From positions 310,001 through 374,000 of the forward strand of contig CAWBKX010000002.1 of assembly GCA_963789565.1 (NCBI GenBank): a DNA stretch of 64,000 nucleotides. Direction: 5' to 3'. Source of the DNA: CALAGB01 sp963789565 (GTDB lineage: Bacteria; Chloroflexota; Chloroflexia; Thermomicrobiales; Thermomicrobiaceae). A program made the position numbers and the translations under genes. The notes below the pieces were generated by a model. That model did no database searches. It had not been told where the DNA came from and worked only from the letters and a program-made list of their open reading frames with translations. Shown piece by piece: positions 25,619 to 34,744 of the stretch. How positions within the stretch are numbered: the first letter of the stretch is position 1; each line of letters opens with the position of its first letter.

Positions 25619-28600
25619 GAGCTGGCCTTCACCGATGCGGCAGGCGGAATGCTGGGGAATGCAGTCACTCGATAGACCGTCGTGTTGCCCGATTGGAACG
25701 CCACCGAAAGTTGCGATCCGACCATCGACTGCAGCGCAGCCAAGCCTTCGGCACTGGCGTACGGCAGCCCGCCGATCGGAATCCCAGCGAATCCTGGGTC
25801 AGGTTCCCACTCACGCTCGACGTCGCCAACAACGATGTAGCTGATGTCGTACTCCTGAATTAGCGCTTGTTTGAGCTGGACATTGGTCGTGTCGTAGAGC
25901 GTTCTGAGATCCACGAGTCGCTGATCGATCCCAGGAGAATAGCGTTGCTGGCGCTCGTGCCTGTCCCAGCCCAACACGCTCGGTAACCCAGTTCCCGCTG
26001 AAATGCGCGCTCCGTTCCCGCGATATGGTCCGATACTCGCTTCGGCGATGATGCCATTGTTGGTATCGTGCTGCCGCAGCCAAAGAATAGCGTAGTAGTC
26101 GCCCGTGAAATCGATCTTCTGGCCCGTCTCGTTGAGGATCCACGAACCTTTCATCCACGTCAGCCCATTCAACGTCAACTGCGACGGGCTTCCGGGCATG
26201 CTCAGGTCGAGTCGTTGGGGTGTTCCGATGGCAGTGTAGAGGAGCCCGCCAGCCACAAGGGCCGCACAGATCACCAGCGCGACACGTGCGGCTGTTAGTT
26301 GATGAGACGAGTGAACCTCGCCAGACCGCTCCTCCGTGTCATGATGTTGGCTGGTAACGATACCCACAGCGTCATCTTGACCCTCGTTCCACACAATGAA
26401 CACGAGCCAAGTAACTACTGCGGCGGACGCGATGGCAAAGAGTGTCCAGCCTTCCATGAAGAATTTGAATACGGTGTTCATCCGCTCCCACGGCGAGCCA
26501 GCGAGATCGTCCACCACGAAGATCAGGTCGGTTCCCGCGGTCACGCCCGATGCGGCTGCAACCAGCAAACCCAGCATGGACAGACTCGGCCGCTCGTTCG
26601 AATACCTCAACCAGAGCAGTGCCCCGAGTAGGAGCGGAATGCAGAGCATGGCGGCAGTGGGACGTATCGGTGTGAGTAGCCCTATCGCCGCGGCGGCCAG
26701 CGGGCTGAGGAACGCGAGACTTTGCAGCGGCGATTCATCATCGACTACCGCCAGCACCAGCACCGGCAGGAGTGCACCGATAACGCCGGCGAAGAGCATC
26801 GCGACCAAGAAATGGGTGAAGCCAAGGTGCCGGCTAATGACCGAGCCGACCAGCGCGGCGGCCATGCCTGCCGCGGCGCCGAGCGCGCCAGCCAAGACGT
26901 CGTTTCTTCGCGGATTCACACGGCCGATGGCAGCCACGATCGCGCCAGATGTCAGGATCCCGACAAAGATGCCGAACTGATCGAGGAATTGAGCGGGTGC
27001 GCTCCCGTTGTTTGTGCGCGACACACCGCTAACCAATGCCACGAATCGACTGAAGAATGGCAGGAAGAGCGCGTAGGCGAGTCCTCCGGTGATGAGCCAG
27101 ATGGCGACCGCAAGCGCGGCAAATTTGAGCTTGATAGGTCGGGACCTCAGCGCCACGGTGACCAACGCCGCGCCGACCAGCAAGAAGCCAAGCGGCATAT
27201 CCCAGGAATTGGTCACCACCATCGTTCCCAAAACGAGGCCGGACATTGCCGTCCAGATCAGCACTTCGCCGAGCCGTCCCCATCCCGCTCGGATCCGAGC
27301 GTAGACCAGCGCGATGAGCAGCACCGTGATTGGGAGATCGATGGCGTGTGGATGAAGATCGGCCCAAACCTGGGTAAAGTAGGGGAACTCGGTGATCGTG
27401 AACTCGACGACTGAACGGCTTTGCCAGAAATCGAACCCGGTCGGAGATGCTGAGAGCAACTGGGCTACGGCATCGAGGTTACCGATGATCGAATGAAGCA
27501 GCACACCGATTGCGCCCGCGGCAATGGCCCAGCGGATCTTGGTGGTACGCAGTAGATCGGAGCCAAATGTCGACGCCAGGCTGAAGACCGACGAGATGAG
27601 CGTCCCGCTGACGGTGGCGATGCCGAGCTGAAACCCGATCTCGGGCGGCACTCCGGTGAGCTTCCACAGGTAGGCGACGAGATAGAAACCGTAATAGTAG
27701 TAGTTCATGGCGCCGTTGGCGAACCATGGATCATATGGAGGAAAGACCGCGCTGCGTCCAATGGCACTGATGAAGGACATCTCCATCGGCTTCTCGCCGC
27801 CATAGTACGTCTGCCACAGATCGGGATTGATGGCGCGAAACGACAGGAAGATGGCAAACGCCCCGATGAAGACGAGCTCGCTTGCGAGGATGATTCGCCA
27901 GCGTGCTCGCATGAGCGGCCAGAGTTCTATCATCTGTTTGCGAAACGCGAGCCAGATAGCCGCTGTCACCAACGGGACAGGAATCAGGATATTGGGCATT
28001 CTGAAATGGATCAGCTGTAGATTGACGGCTATCCAAATCGCATAGCCGGTCACGATCAATCCGACAATCCGTGATAGCCCCCAACCGAAGTCACTGAATT
28101 TCCCAAAGAGAACCAGCGTCAGTGGGAGGCAACTAACTCCGATCAACGCAAGCACCACGAACCAGATTACAGCGGCCGCCAGGCTGAAATGGGTAAGAGA
28201 CGACGACCAGCCGAGATCGTTCGCGACGGGCCGCTGATCGACGGGTTGGTTGAGCAGCAGCGTCGATTTTGCCGGAGAGCGGGCTGGATCCCACGGCTGA
28301 GCTATGGATGCGGCGAATCGTTGACGTAACTCATCTGTGGAGAGCGACTGCACCTTCTTGAAGATGCGTACGTGCGGATGGTCATAGACGGTGAAGCTCT
28401 CGTCCGCACTGCGGTCGTTGAATTTGATGCCGAATATCTCGGGCACCACATCCGACGCATACACTTCCTGGTAGCCAAGCTGTCCGTTCTCGAGCAGACG
28501 GTAATACTCGGAGTCGACTGGGTAGCGCCAGGGCAGTTTCGGGATGGATTGGGCCAACCGATCGCTGGAGAGGATGATGTAATCCGTGCTTTGCAGAGAG

Positions 28601-30054
28601 TCCGCGATGTACGTGAATTCGTCTTCGTTGGGCCGATCAGCGTAGAGGTCCATCGTCACGCGCTGGTAATAGGGAATGGGGTAGGGCTGCCCGGCGAGTG
28701 GAATCGGGAGTGCGTCATCCCAGTACTCGGCGCTGATCGTCGAACCTTTGGGAATGTTGTCATAGATCCACTCGGAGGCAGCAAGTCTGGTGTTCTGATG
28801 GCTGTAAATCGACTCGAATGCCGCTGCCCATCCGAGCGTGCCGATCAGAACCGCGGCAATTCCGATGGCCACGGACACCGAGCGCAAGTTGACGCGCGGA
28901 CGAGACGGGAGGAGCTCGATCAAGAATGCCGCTGTAAGAATTACCAGCGCCGGAACGATCGGCTCGGTGTAACGAAGAAACTGCGCTTGCGCCGTGGCGA
29001 TCAGTGCAAAGTAGGGGACGATCCAGCTGATCAGAAGTACATGTACGAATCCGCGTGAACGCCAGCGCCAGAGTGTGTAGCCAAAGGCGGCTAACGCCGC
29101 AACTCCAAGGAATGGCCCCAGTCCCCAGTGAATGAGGTTGCCGAGCTGATAGCGAACGGGAATGTCTCCCACAAACTGTCGAGTGAAGGGAACGTCGAAG
29201 CTTCCCGAGACGATGCGCCATTGTAGATTGGCGTCGTCGATGAATGCTTTTGGTTGGAGAAGTGCGTAGGGCTCCAGGAGGGCAAACGTCGCAACGGTCG
29301 CACTGGCCGCGAGTGCGAGATGTTTGACGATCGGTTCGACGATTTGCGGCCAGCCCCGGTTCCAGAACGTCGCTATGACGGTCACGACGATTGGGATAGC
29401 CAGCTCAACCACACTCACTTTGGTTGATAGCGCCAAACCGAACAGGATTCCGGCGAGTGCGGTCCACCGATAGGTTGCTCGCGTCCGCAAGCGCATGCAC
29501 GCAAGGAGCAATGCCATACTGAAGAATGTGACCCAGGCGTCGACTGTGAAGAAATGGGCCAACTGCACCATCGTGACTGTGGCCGCCAGCAGCACGCCGG
29601 CCAGCAGTGACGTGGAGCGACCAAAGGCTCGCCGGCTGAAGATCATCGCCAGAGCAACCGTGCCTACATCGAGGAACTCGGTCAAGTAGCGTCCTACCTG
29701 CCCGACGTGATCGTAGGAGTTGAGATCCCTGCCGGAGACGAAACCGGCCAGCCAGGCGACGAAATCGGTCACATACAGCGGCAAGCTGCCATAAGCGAAC
29801 GATTGGGGTTGGCCGACAGCGTCGACGGACCGCGGATTGAGCGGACTGTGCGCTGGGTGGAGGAGTGCACCTAAATGGGAAAGACTTGGCCCGTGGATAC
29901 GCTCGGTAAGGACCATGATGATATTGCGCGCGTCAGGCTGCAGATACCAGCCGTCGTCCCAACTATGCCCGTACAAACGCAGAAAGAGTGCGAGAGCGAG
30001 TGTGGCGAATACACCGAGGTAGTAGGCGGCGCGGCGCGACGAATCGGTCCACAT
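25615..30054 (-). CDS. GT39-like glycosyltransferase fused to a DUF2298 domain
   Basis: A 1479-residue membrane protein in two halves. Residues 1 to about 560 resemble GT39/ArnT/PMT GT-C glycosyltransferases: an acidic QPDAR in the first external loop (near residue 40), a helix bundle and a soluble loop domain. Residues from about 700 on are a DUF2298 domain with EKPMEMSFISAIGRS, NGAMNYYYYGFYLVAYLWKL and a C-terminal globular part ending QEYDISYIVVGDVEREW. The second half parallels the separate 762-residue neighbour. GT39 enzymes use polyprenyl-phosphate sugars to glycosylate proteins or lipids. A combined surface-glycosylation role is inference. No frame break is visible, so the fusion looks real. 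Confidence 0.85.
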   Translation of the reverse strand: MWTDSSRRAAYYLGVFATLALALFLRLYGHSWDDGWYLQPDARNIIMVLTERIHGPSLSHLGALLHPAHSPLNPRSVDAVGQPQSFAYGSLPLYVTDFVAWLAGFVSGRDLNSYDHVGQVGRYLTEFLDVGTVALAMIFSRRAFGRSTSLLAGVLLAATVTMVQLAHFFTVDAWVTFFSMALLLACMRLRTRATYRWTALAGILFGLALSTKVSVVELAIPIVVTVIATFWNRGWPQIVEPIVKHLALAASATVATFALLEPYALLQPKAFIDDANLQWRIVSGSFDVPFTRQFVGDIPVRYQLGNLIHWGLGPFLGVAALAAFGYTLWRWRSRGFVHVLLISWIVPYFALIATAQAQFLRYTEPIVPALVILTAAFLIELLPSRPRVNLRSVSVAIGIAAVLIGTLGWAAAFESIYSHQNTRLAASEWIYDNIPKGSTISAEYWDDALPIPLAGQPYPIPYYQRVTMDLYADRPNEDEFTYIADSLQSTDYIILSSDRLAQSIPKLPWRYPVDSEYYRLLENGQLGYQEVYASDVVPEIFGIKFNDRSADESFTVYDHPHVRIFKKVQSLSTDELRQRFAASIAQPWDPARSPAKSTLLLNQPVDQRPVANDLGWSSSLTHFSLAAAVIWFVVLALIGVSCLPLTLVLFGKFSDFGWGLSRIVGLIVTGYAIWIAVNLQLIHFRMPNILIPVPLVTAAIWLAFRKQMIELWPLMRARWRIILASELVFIGAFAIFLSFRAINPDLWQTYYGGEKPMEMSFISAIGRSAVFPPYDPWFANGAMNYYYYGFYLVAYLWKLTGVPPEIGFQLGIATVSGTLISSVFSLASTFGSDLLRTTKIRWAIAAGAIGVLLHSIIGNLDAVAQLLSASPTGFDFWQSRSVVEFTITEFPYFTQVWADLHPHAIDLPITVLLIALVYARIRAGWGRLGEVLIWTAMSGLVLGTMVVTNSWDMPLGFLLVGAALVTVALRSRPIKLKFAALAVAIWLITGGLAYALFLPFFSRFVALVSGVSRTNNGSAPAQFLDQFGIFVGILTSGAIVAAIGRVNPRRNDVLAGALGAAAGMAAALVGSVISRHLGFTHFLVAMLFAGVIGALLPVLVLAVVDDESPLQSLAFLSPLAAAAIGLLTPIRPTAAMLCIPLLLGALLWLRYSNERPSLSMLGLLVAAASGVTAGTDLIFVVDDLAGSPWERMNTVFKFFMEGWTLFAIASAAVVTWLVFIVWNEGQDDAVGIVTSQHHDTEERSGEVHSSHQLTAARVALVICAALVAGGLLYTAIGTPQRLDLSMPGSPSQLTLNGLTWMKGSWILNETGQKIDFTGDYYAILWLRQHDTNNGIIAEASIGPYRGNGARISAGTGLPSVLGWDRHERQQRYSPGIDQRLVDLRTLYDTTNVQLKQALIQEYDISYIVVGDVEREWEPDPGFAGIPIGGLPYASAEGLAALQSMVGSQLSVAFQSGNTTVYRVTAFPSIPPAASVKASS

Positions 30055-30100
30055 GATGATGCAGATGATAGCAATCAGACCTGTTTAGGACAATCGGATG

Positions 30101-30130
30101 TTGACCCTGAAGCGGCCCCGCCCATATACT
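30101..30130 (+). promoter_or_regulatory. Promoter of the GTPase-fmt operon
   Basis: TTGACC (30101-30106), an 18-base spacer and TATACT (30125-30130). Transcription would start near 30137, giving a 58-base leader before the GTPase gene. Confidence 0.75.
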
Positions 30131-30194
30131 CGGAGAGATCGAACGTCAAGCCGACGGGCAGTTATGCTGTCCATCTCGACTCGGGGCCGTCTGA

Positions 30195-30698
30195 ATGAAA
30201 ACGCTCAAAGTCATCGTGGGAGGCGAAGGCAATGTGGGGAAGACCTCATTGATTCGTCAGTATGCGAAGGGCAAGTTCAGTGAAGCCCGCAATATCACGC
30301 TTGGCATCGACATAACAACGCAGGAATTTCAAATAGAGGGTGAGTCCGTTCGTCTGGCCATTTGGGACATCGAGGGCCAGGCGGGGAATCGTCCGAACTT
30401 CTACATCGGCGCCCAGGCAGCCATGCTGGTCTATGACGGCACCGAACCGTCGTCACTCGAGGCATTGGTCGAGTGGCACGACCGCTGTCGACGCTACGCG
30501 GGCGACGCGCCGATCATCGTCATTTGCAACAAAGTCGACCTTGGTCTGGCATTCCATCAGACCTGGGGGCGGGTCTTCGCCAAGAACATCGACGCCCGCC
30601 ACGGATTTTTGTCGGCCAAGAGTGGCGAGAACGTCGTTCAGGCCTTCACCATGCTCGCAAATGAGGCCGTGACGCACGCGACCGCCGCCCGGCGCTAG
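30195..30698 (+). CDS. Ras/Rab-like small GTPase
   Basis: A 167-residue single-domain GTPase with all five G motifs. G1 is GGEGNVGKTS (K16), G2 a Thr in NITLGIDI, G3 WDIEGQ (D58, G61, Q62), G4 NKVD (112-115) and G5 SAK (140-142). The arrangement, with an intact catalytic Gln in the Ras position, resembles eukaryotic Rab/Ras more than the Era/Obg GTPases. There is no C-terminal Cys for prenylation. No roadblock/LC7 partner is adjacent. It lies five bases upstream of fmt and has its own promoter. Bacterial Ras-like GTPases act in polarity and motility in Myxococcus (MglA); the role here is unknown. Confidence 0.88.
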   Translation: MKTLKVIVGGEGNVGKTSLIRQYAKGKFSEARNITLGIDITTQEFQIEGESVRLAIWDIEGQAGNRPNFYIGAQAAMLVYDGTEPSSLEALVEWHDRCRRYAGDAPIIVICNKVDLGLAFHQTWGRVFAKNIDARHGFLSAKSGENVVQAFTMLANEAVTHATAARR

Positions 30699-30703
30699 GC
30701 CGC

Positions 30704-31651
30704 GTGTCCTTCCGCACGATCTTCTTCGGCTCACCTGAATTTGCGGTCCCAACACTGTGTTCGCTTGCGGACGACGATCGATTTGACGTCGTCGCGGTCG
30801 TCACGCAACCCGATCGCACAGCAGGTCGTGGTAGGCGCCCCGTTGCACCCCCAGTCAAGACGGAGGCGACATCGCGATCAATTCCGGTGTGGCAACCCGA
30901 CACGCTTCGCTCTCCCGAAACCGTGGAGCAACTGCAATCCGCGGCGGCTGACCTGTTTGTCGTCGTGGCGTATGGCGAGATCTTTCGCCGCGTGGTGCTT
31001 GCGATGCCGCGGTTCGGCTGCCTCAATGTCCACCCGTCGCTGTTGCCGAAATATCGTGGATCGTCGCCCATTTCAGCCGCCATCTCGAACGGCGATCGCA
31101 CCACGGGAGTCTCGATCATCCAGATGGTTCGAAAACTGGACGCGGGACCGATCGTGGCCCAACAAGAGTTCGAGCTCAGTGGCGACGAGACCGGTGGGAC
31201 GTTGAGCACTGACCTGGCGAAGCTTGCGGCAGAGATGATGCCCGATGTTGCGGCTCAATGGTGTTCCGGCTGGATAGAGCCACGTCCTCAAAACGAAAAT
31301 GCAGCCACATTCACGCGAGAACTGACTAAGGCAGACGGCCGCATCGACTGGACGCAGGGCGCCATCGAAATCGAGCGGCAGGTCCGCGCATACGCTCCTT
31401 GGCCGACGGCCTGGACAACGCTCGATGGCCTCAGGATCGTCATTCATGCGGCGGCGGTTTCAATTCAGAGAGTCGCGCAGGACACAGGGACTATTGTTCT
31501 TGATGGTCGACGGGTCGTCGTCGCATGCGGAGACGGATGTTTGGAGTTGCGCCAAGTTCAGCCGGAGGGCAAGCGAGCAATGCGCGCTGAAGATTGGTGG
31601 CGCGGGTTGCGTGCTGGAGCCGGAGTGAGACTTGGTGGGCAGAACACGTGA
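30704..31651 (+). CDS. fmt: Methionyl-tRNA formyltransferase
   Basis: A 315-residue enzyme that formylates initiator Met-tRNA using 10-formyl-tetrahydrofolate. It opens with RTIFFGSPEFAVPTL and has the formyl-binding NVHPSLLPKYRGSSPI (catalytic Asn-His-Asp set), GVSIIQMVRKLDAGPI, and the C-terminal tRNA-binding OB domain. The start is a GTG five bases after the GTPase stop. def and priA, frequent fmt neighbours, are absent; a Ras-like GTPase takes their place. Confidence 0.94.
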   Translation: MSFRTIFFGSPEFAVPTLCSLADDDRFDVVAVVTQPDRTAGRGRRPVAPPVKTEATSRSIPVWQPDTLRSPETVEQLQSAAADLFVVVAYGEIFRRVVLAMPRFGCLNVHPSLLPKYRGSSPISAAISNGDRTTGVSIIQMVRKLDAGPIVAQQEFELSGDETGGTLSTDLAKLAAEMMPDVAAQWCSGWIEPRPQNENAATFTRELTKADGRIDWTQGAIEIERQVRAYAPWPTAWTTLDGLRIVIHAAAVSIQRVAQDTGTIVLDGRRVVVACGDGCLELRQVQPEGKRAMRAEDWWRGLRAGAGVRLGGQNT

Positions 31652-31790
31652 ATTGAGCCTCTTCGGTCTCCCAGTATAGGACACCGATCTGATCGCGAGT
31701 GGCACAGCGTCTCGGTGCCTGGTCGGTGCTCTTCATGAACATCGGACCCTCCGGTGCTGGGGTCGTGACAAGGTCATCGATCCCAGCACA

Positions 31791-31824
31791 CGCATTGCGC
31801 ATAACTGCACTTATGCGCAATGCG
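31791..31824. repeat. Perfect 14-bp palindrome with 6-base loop
   Basis: CGCATTGCGCATAA and TTATGCGCAATGCG flank the loop CTGCAC with no mismatch. As RNA it would be a very stable hairpin; on the plus strand ATTTCT follows, which is a weak terminator tail. It lies 140 bases after fmt. Possible roles are an operon end, an mRNA-stabilising element, a transposon remnant or a protein-binding site. Confidence 0.8.
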
Positions 31825-32256
31825 ATTTCTCCGTGTTCCGGGATTCCGCGTGGGGACGCGAAAACTGCGGCGTCAGCGGGGGTCCGTAATTGGATCAAGA
31901 CCGCTGAGCACGCGAAATCCACGTGAACTGTGCGGACGCAATCAGTGACAGATGTCAACTCCAGCTGAGTCAGTGATCCAATGGGGTCGTCGGATTGTGC
32001 AGCTTCGATCGGTCACATCAAAGGCGCCGATTGGACGTTTGTACCCGGCGGGTCTGTGCCATATCCTGACATCACTACGCCTCCAGGTTCGAGGAAGCCG
32101 TGTCGATCGTCATGGTGCATATGGCGCCCGTGTCGGAGTTATGTCGCCTCAGGCGTGAAGCGTCACCTCGAGCAACGTCGATCGACTTCTCAGTGACGGA
32201 TCGTTCACGCGAGGAAGGACAACCGGTAATCCCGCGGCGCGCGTCCGAGCGCGGCG

Positions 32257-32262
32257 TATAAT
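32257..32262 (+). promoter_or_regulatory. Consensus -10 box before the spermidine-synthase-like gene
   Basis: TATAAT, an exact -10 consensus, lies 52 bases before the GTG start at 32314. No -35 of matching quality is seen 16-19 bases upstream, so an activator or alternative spacing may be needed. Confidence 0.4.
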
Positions 32263-32313
32263 CACGAAGGCTTTCGGAACTTCGTCGTCAGATAGACGAT
32301 TCAAGGGACTTCC

Positions 32314-33915
32314 GTGACTTCGATTGCATCACCGCGGACCGAGACGGATGCTGGCGCATCGGTCGCCGCGTCCAGCCGCGTTTTCCACTGGCTCGTGTTG
32401 TTCATCGTCTTCGTCGGCGGTATCTCGAGCATCGCAATCGAAATCGCCGCTTCTCGCCTGCTGGGTCCGTATTTCGGAACGTCGACGTTCATTTGGGCCA
32501 ATCTGATCGGCCTGACGCTCCTTTATCTGTCAATCGGCTATTACTTTGGCGGGCGCATCGCCGACCGCTGGCCAAATGCCACTCTGCTGCTCGTCTTTAC
32601 GTCAATTGCTGGAATCGGCACCGGCGCCATTCCGCAGCTTTCACGGCCCATTCTGCAGAAGTCGCTCACCGCCTTTTCCAGCTACTCGGTGGGTGCGTTC
32701 TATGGCTCGCTGGTGGGCGTGATCCTGCTCTTCGCCATTCCAGTCACGCTCCTGGGGTTCGTGTCGCCATACGCCATTCGTCTCAGCTTGAACCGGGTGA
32801 ACGCCGCTGGAAACACCGCCGGTTCACTCTACGCCCTCTCGACTGTTGGCAGCATTCTGGGGAGCTTTTTGCCGGTTCTGCTCCTCATTCCCACGGTCGG
32901 TACCTACTGGACCTTCTACCTCATTTCGATCACGCTGCTGGTCTCTTCGGCGTTGGGGCTCCTCATCCTGCACGCGCACAAGCTCGGAGCCATCGCGACC
33001 GTGCTGCTGGCTGGCGTCCTCATCCTCGCGATCGTGACCAACGGCGAGGAAATCCGTCCCCCAGAATTCGGCACGCTCATCTACGAAACCGAATCACAGT
33101 ACAACTACATTCAGGTGAGCCGGGACGGCGATGCCACGCTTCTCAGCCTGAACGACGGGCACGCCATTCATTCGATCTATCAGCCTGGTCGTGAGCTTTA
33201 CGGCTATTGGGATTACTTCTCGGTCGGTTCCTTCTTCAACAAGGGCGAGACGCCGGCCGACGTCAAGAATGTCGCGTTGATCGGACTGGCTGCCGGGACG
33301 ATGGCACAACAACTGACGGCGGCCTATGGTCCGATCCCTATCGACGGAGTCGAAATCGATCCACAGATCGTGGCTGTCGGACGAAAATACTTCAACATGA
33401 ATGAGCCGAATCTACACGTGATCGTGCAGGACGGCCGCTACTTCCTGCGAACGACCAACAACAAGTACAGCGTCATTGGCGTGGACGCCTACCACCAGCC
33501 CTATATCCCGTTTCATCTCACGACCAAGGAGTTCTTTCAGGAAGTCGACAACCACCTGGCTGACGACGGTGTGGCGATCGTGAACTGTGGCCGTACCGCC
33601 GACGACTACCGGCTGGTCGATGTGCTGGCCAGCACGATGAAGACCGTCTTTCCCAACGTCTACATCATCGACGCCGATCAGTTCGAAAATTCGATCGTCA
33701 TTGGAACCAAGTCGCCAACCGAGATCGGCAATTTCGCGGCGAACATCGGTCAATTGCAGCCGGGCTTGATCAAACAGATCGGGCAGATTAGTCTGCAGAG
33801 TGGCAATATTCGAGAATGGAACTCAACCGATCCGAAATGGGTCTTCACCGACGACCACGCGCCGGTCGAGCGGGTCATTGATTCGATTATCGTCGACGCG
33901 GCACGAGGAGAATGA
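32314..33915 (+). CDS. Membrane-fused spermidine synthase-like protein
   Basis: A 533-residue two-part protein. The first 230 residues hold about seven membrane helices of the kind seen in fused MFS/spermidine synthase proteins (SSIAIEIAASRLLGPYFGTS at the start). The soluble part is a Rossmann aminopropyltransferase-like domain with LIGLAAGTMAQQLTAAYG, DGVEIDPQIVAVGRKYF and QDGRYFLR. The usual catalytic Asp/Tyr pair of true spermidine synthases cannot be confirmed by eye, and many such fusions have no proven polyamine activity. GTG start with AAGGGA five bases upstream. It is the first of four same-strand genes. Confidence 0.85.
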   Translation: MTSIASPRTETDAGASVAASSRVFHWLVLFIVFVGGISSIAIEIAASRLLGPYFGTSTFIWANLIGLTLLYLSIGYYFGGRIADRWPNATLLLVFTSIAGIGTGAIPQLSRPILQKSLTAFSSYSVGAFYGSLVGVILLFAIPVTLLGFVSPYAIRLSLNRVNAAGNTAGSLYALSTVGSILGSFLPVLLLIPTVGTYWTFYLISITLLVSSALGLLILHAHKLGAIATVLLAGVLILAIVTNGEEIRPPEFGTLIYETESQYNYIQVSRDGDATLLSLNDGHAIHSIYQPGRELYGYWDYFSVGSFFNKGETPADVKNVALIGLAAGTMAQQLTAAYGPIPIDGVEIDPQIVAVGRKYFNMNEPNLHVIVQDGRYFLRTTNNKYSVIGVDAYHQPYIPFHLTTKEFFQEVDNHLADDGVAIVNCGRTADDYRLVDVLASTMKTVFPNVYIIDADQFENSIVIGTKSPTEIGNFAANIGQLQPGLIKQIGQISLQSGNIREWNSTDPKWVFTDDHAPVERVIDSIIVDAARGE

Positions 33916-33916
33916 T

Positions 33917-34735
33917 GTGATGGCGGCGCGGTCAACACTTCCGATTTTCAGATTCGAGAGCCTATCACGTCACCCGCTCTTGCATGGGGTTACCGGACGA
34001 CACCCGTCCCTTCCAGGTGAAGGCGACGTCAACATCGCCGGCCGTCTAGAACGTCACGAAGCGTTTGCGAACCGCGTCGTTTGGGCTGACGAGATCGGAG
34101 TCGACGCGAGCGCCATAGTGACCGGCCGCCAGGTACATGGGAACAGCGTGCAGGTCGTGGACGAGACGTATGCGGGGCGTGGCGCATCCATCATCGGCGA
34201 GGCCATTCCTTCAACCGATGCCCTCGTCACACGCGCCGTCGGTCTGCCGTTGTTGGTCTACACGGCCGACTGCGTGCCGATCGTCGTTTATGACCCTGCG
34301 AATCATGCGCTCGGTGTCGCCCACGCCGGATGGCGCGGGACGGTTTCCAACGTGGCTGGAGCGCTCGTGGAAACCATGAGCAACGCTTTTGGGTCAGATC
34401 CGGGCGAACTGGTCGTCGGAATTGGCCCCTCCATCGGTCCGTGCTGCTACGAGGTGGGCGACGAGGTGATCGCCGGCTGGCGAGATTTGGGACTGAATCG
34501 GGGCGAGGAGGCGGTCGTTCGGCACGGAAATCGATTGCATCTCGATCTCTGGCGAGCCAACGAGCTGGCATTTGAGGAGTCCGGAGTTGTGCGCGAACGA
34601 ATCGAGCGGTCCGAGGTCTGCACGCGCTGCCAATCTGACCGCTATTTCTCACGGCGTGCCGGCGTTGGACATCGCGGTCTCTTCGCCACTATCGCCGCAC
34701 TCACTCCGTTGACGGATTCAGACCTAATTTCATGA
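33917..34735 (+). CDS. pgeF: Peptidoglycan editing factor/YfiH-family multicopper-like protein
   Basis: A protein of about 272 residues of the PgeF/YfiH (CNF1-fold, laccase-domain) family. The conserved His-Cys-His set is visible: TGRQVHGN, YTADCVPIV and AHAGWRG, plus GPSIGPCCYEVG. Family members have been described as purine nucleoside-acting enzymes or as removing wrongly incorporated L-Ser from muropeptides. The GTG at 33917 lies six bases after GAGGAG and directly follows the preceding stop; ATG 33920 is the next option. It is followed by the PLP protein gene, a pairing seen across bacteria near division genes. Confidence 0.9.
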   Translation: MMAARSTLPIFRFESLSRHPLLHGVTGRHPSLPGEGDVNIAGRLERHEAFANRVVWADEIGVDASAIVTGRQVHGNSVQVVDETYAGRGASIIGEAIPSTDALVTRAVGLPLLVYTADCVPIVVYDPANHALGVAHAGWRGTVSNVAGALVETMSNAFGSDPGELVVGIGPSIGPCCYEVGDEVIAGWRDLGLNRGEEAVVRHGNRLHLDLWRANELAFEESGVVRERIERSEVCTRCQSDRYFSRRAGVGHRGLFATIAALTPLTDSDLIS

Positions 34736-34744
34736 AAGGCGTCC

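Larger units (their letters stand above)
31652..32313. other. Gene-poor stretch with antisense frames and a perfect palindrome
   Basis: No convincing gene. Frames at 31699-31926 (plus) and 31491-31958 (minus) overlap each other and the minus one also runs into fmt. Neither has a good ribosome site, and their similarity in the middle comes from a palindrome at 31791-31824. The rest, up to the promoter region near 32257, shows no coding pattern. It may be a decayed gene. Confidence 0.5.

Noticed and set aside
31491..31958. 155-codon minus-strand frame after fmt
   Set aside because: TTG start with no proper ribosome site; overlaps the fmt 3' end by 160 bases, and its middle mirrors the opposite frame because of the palindrome. 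Possible remnant only.
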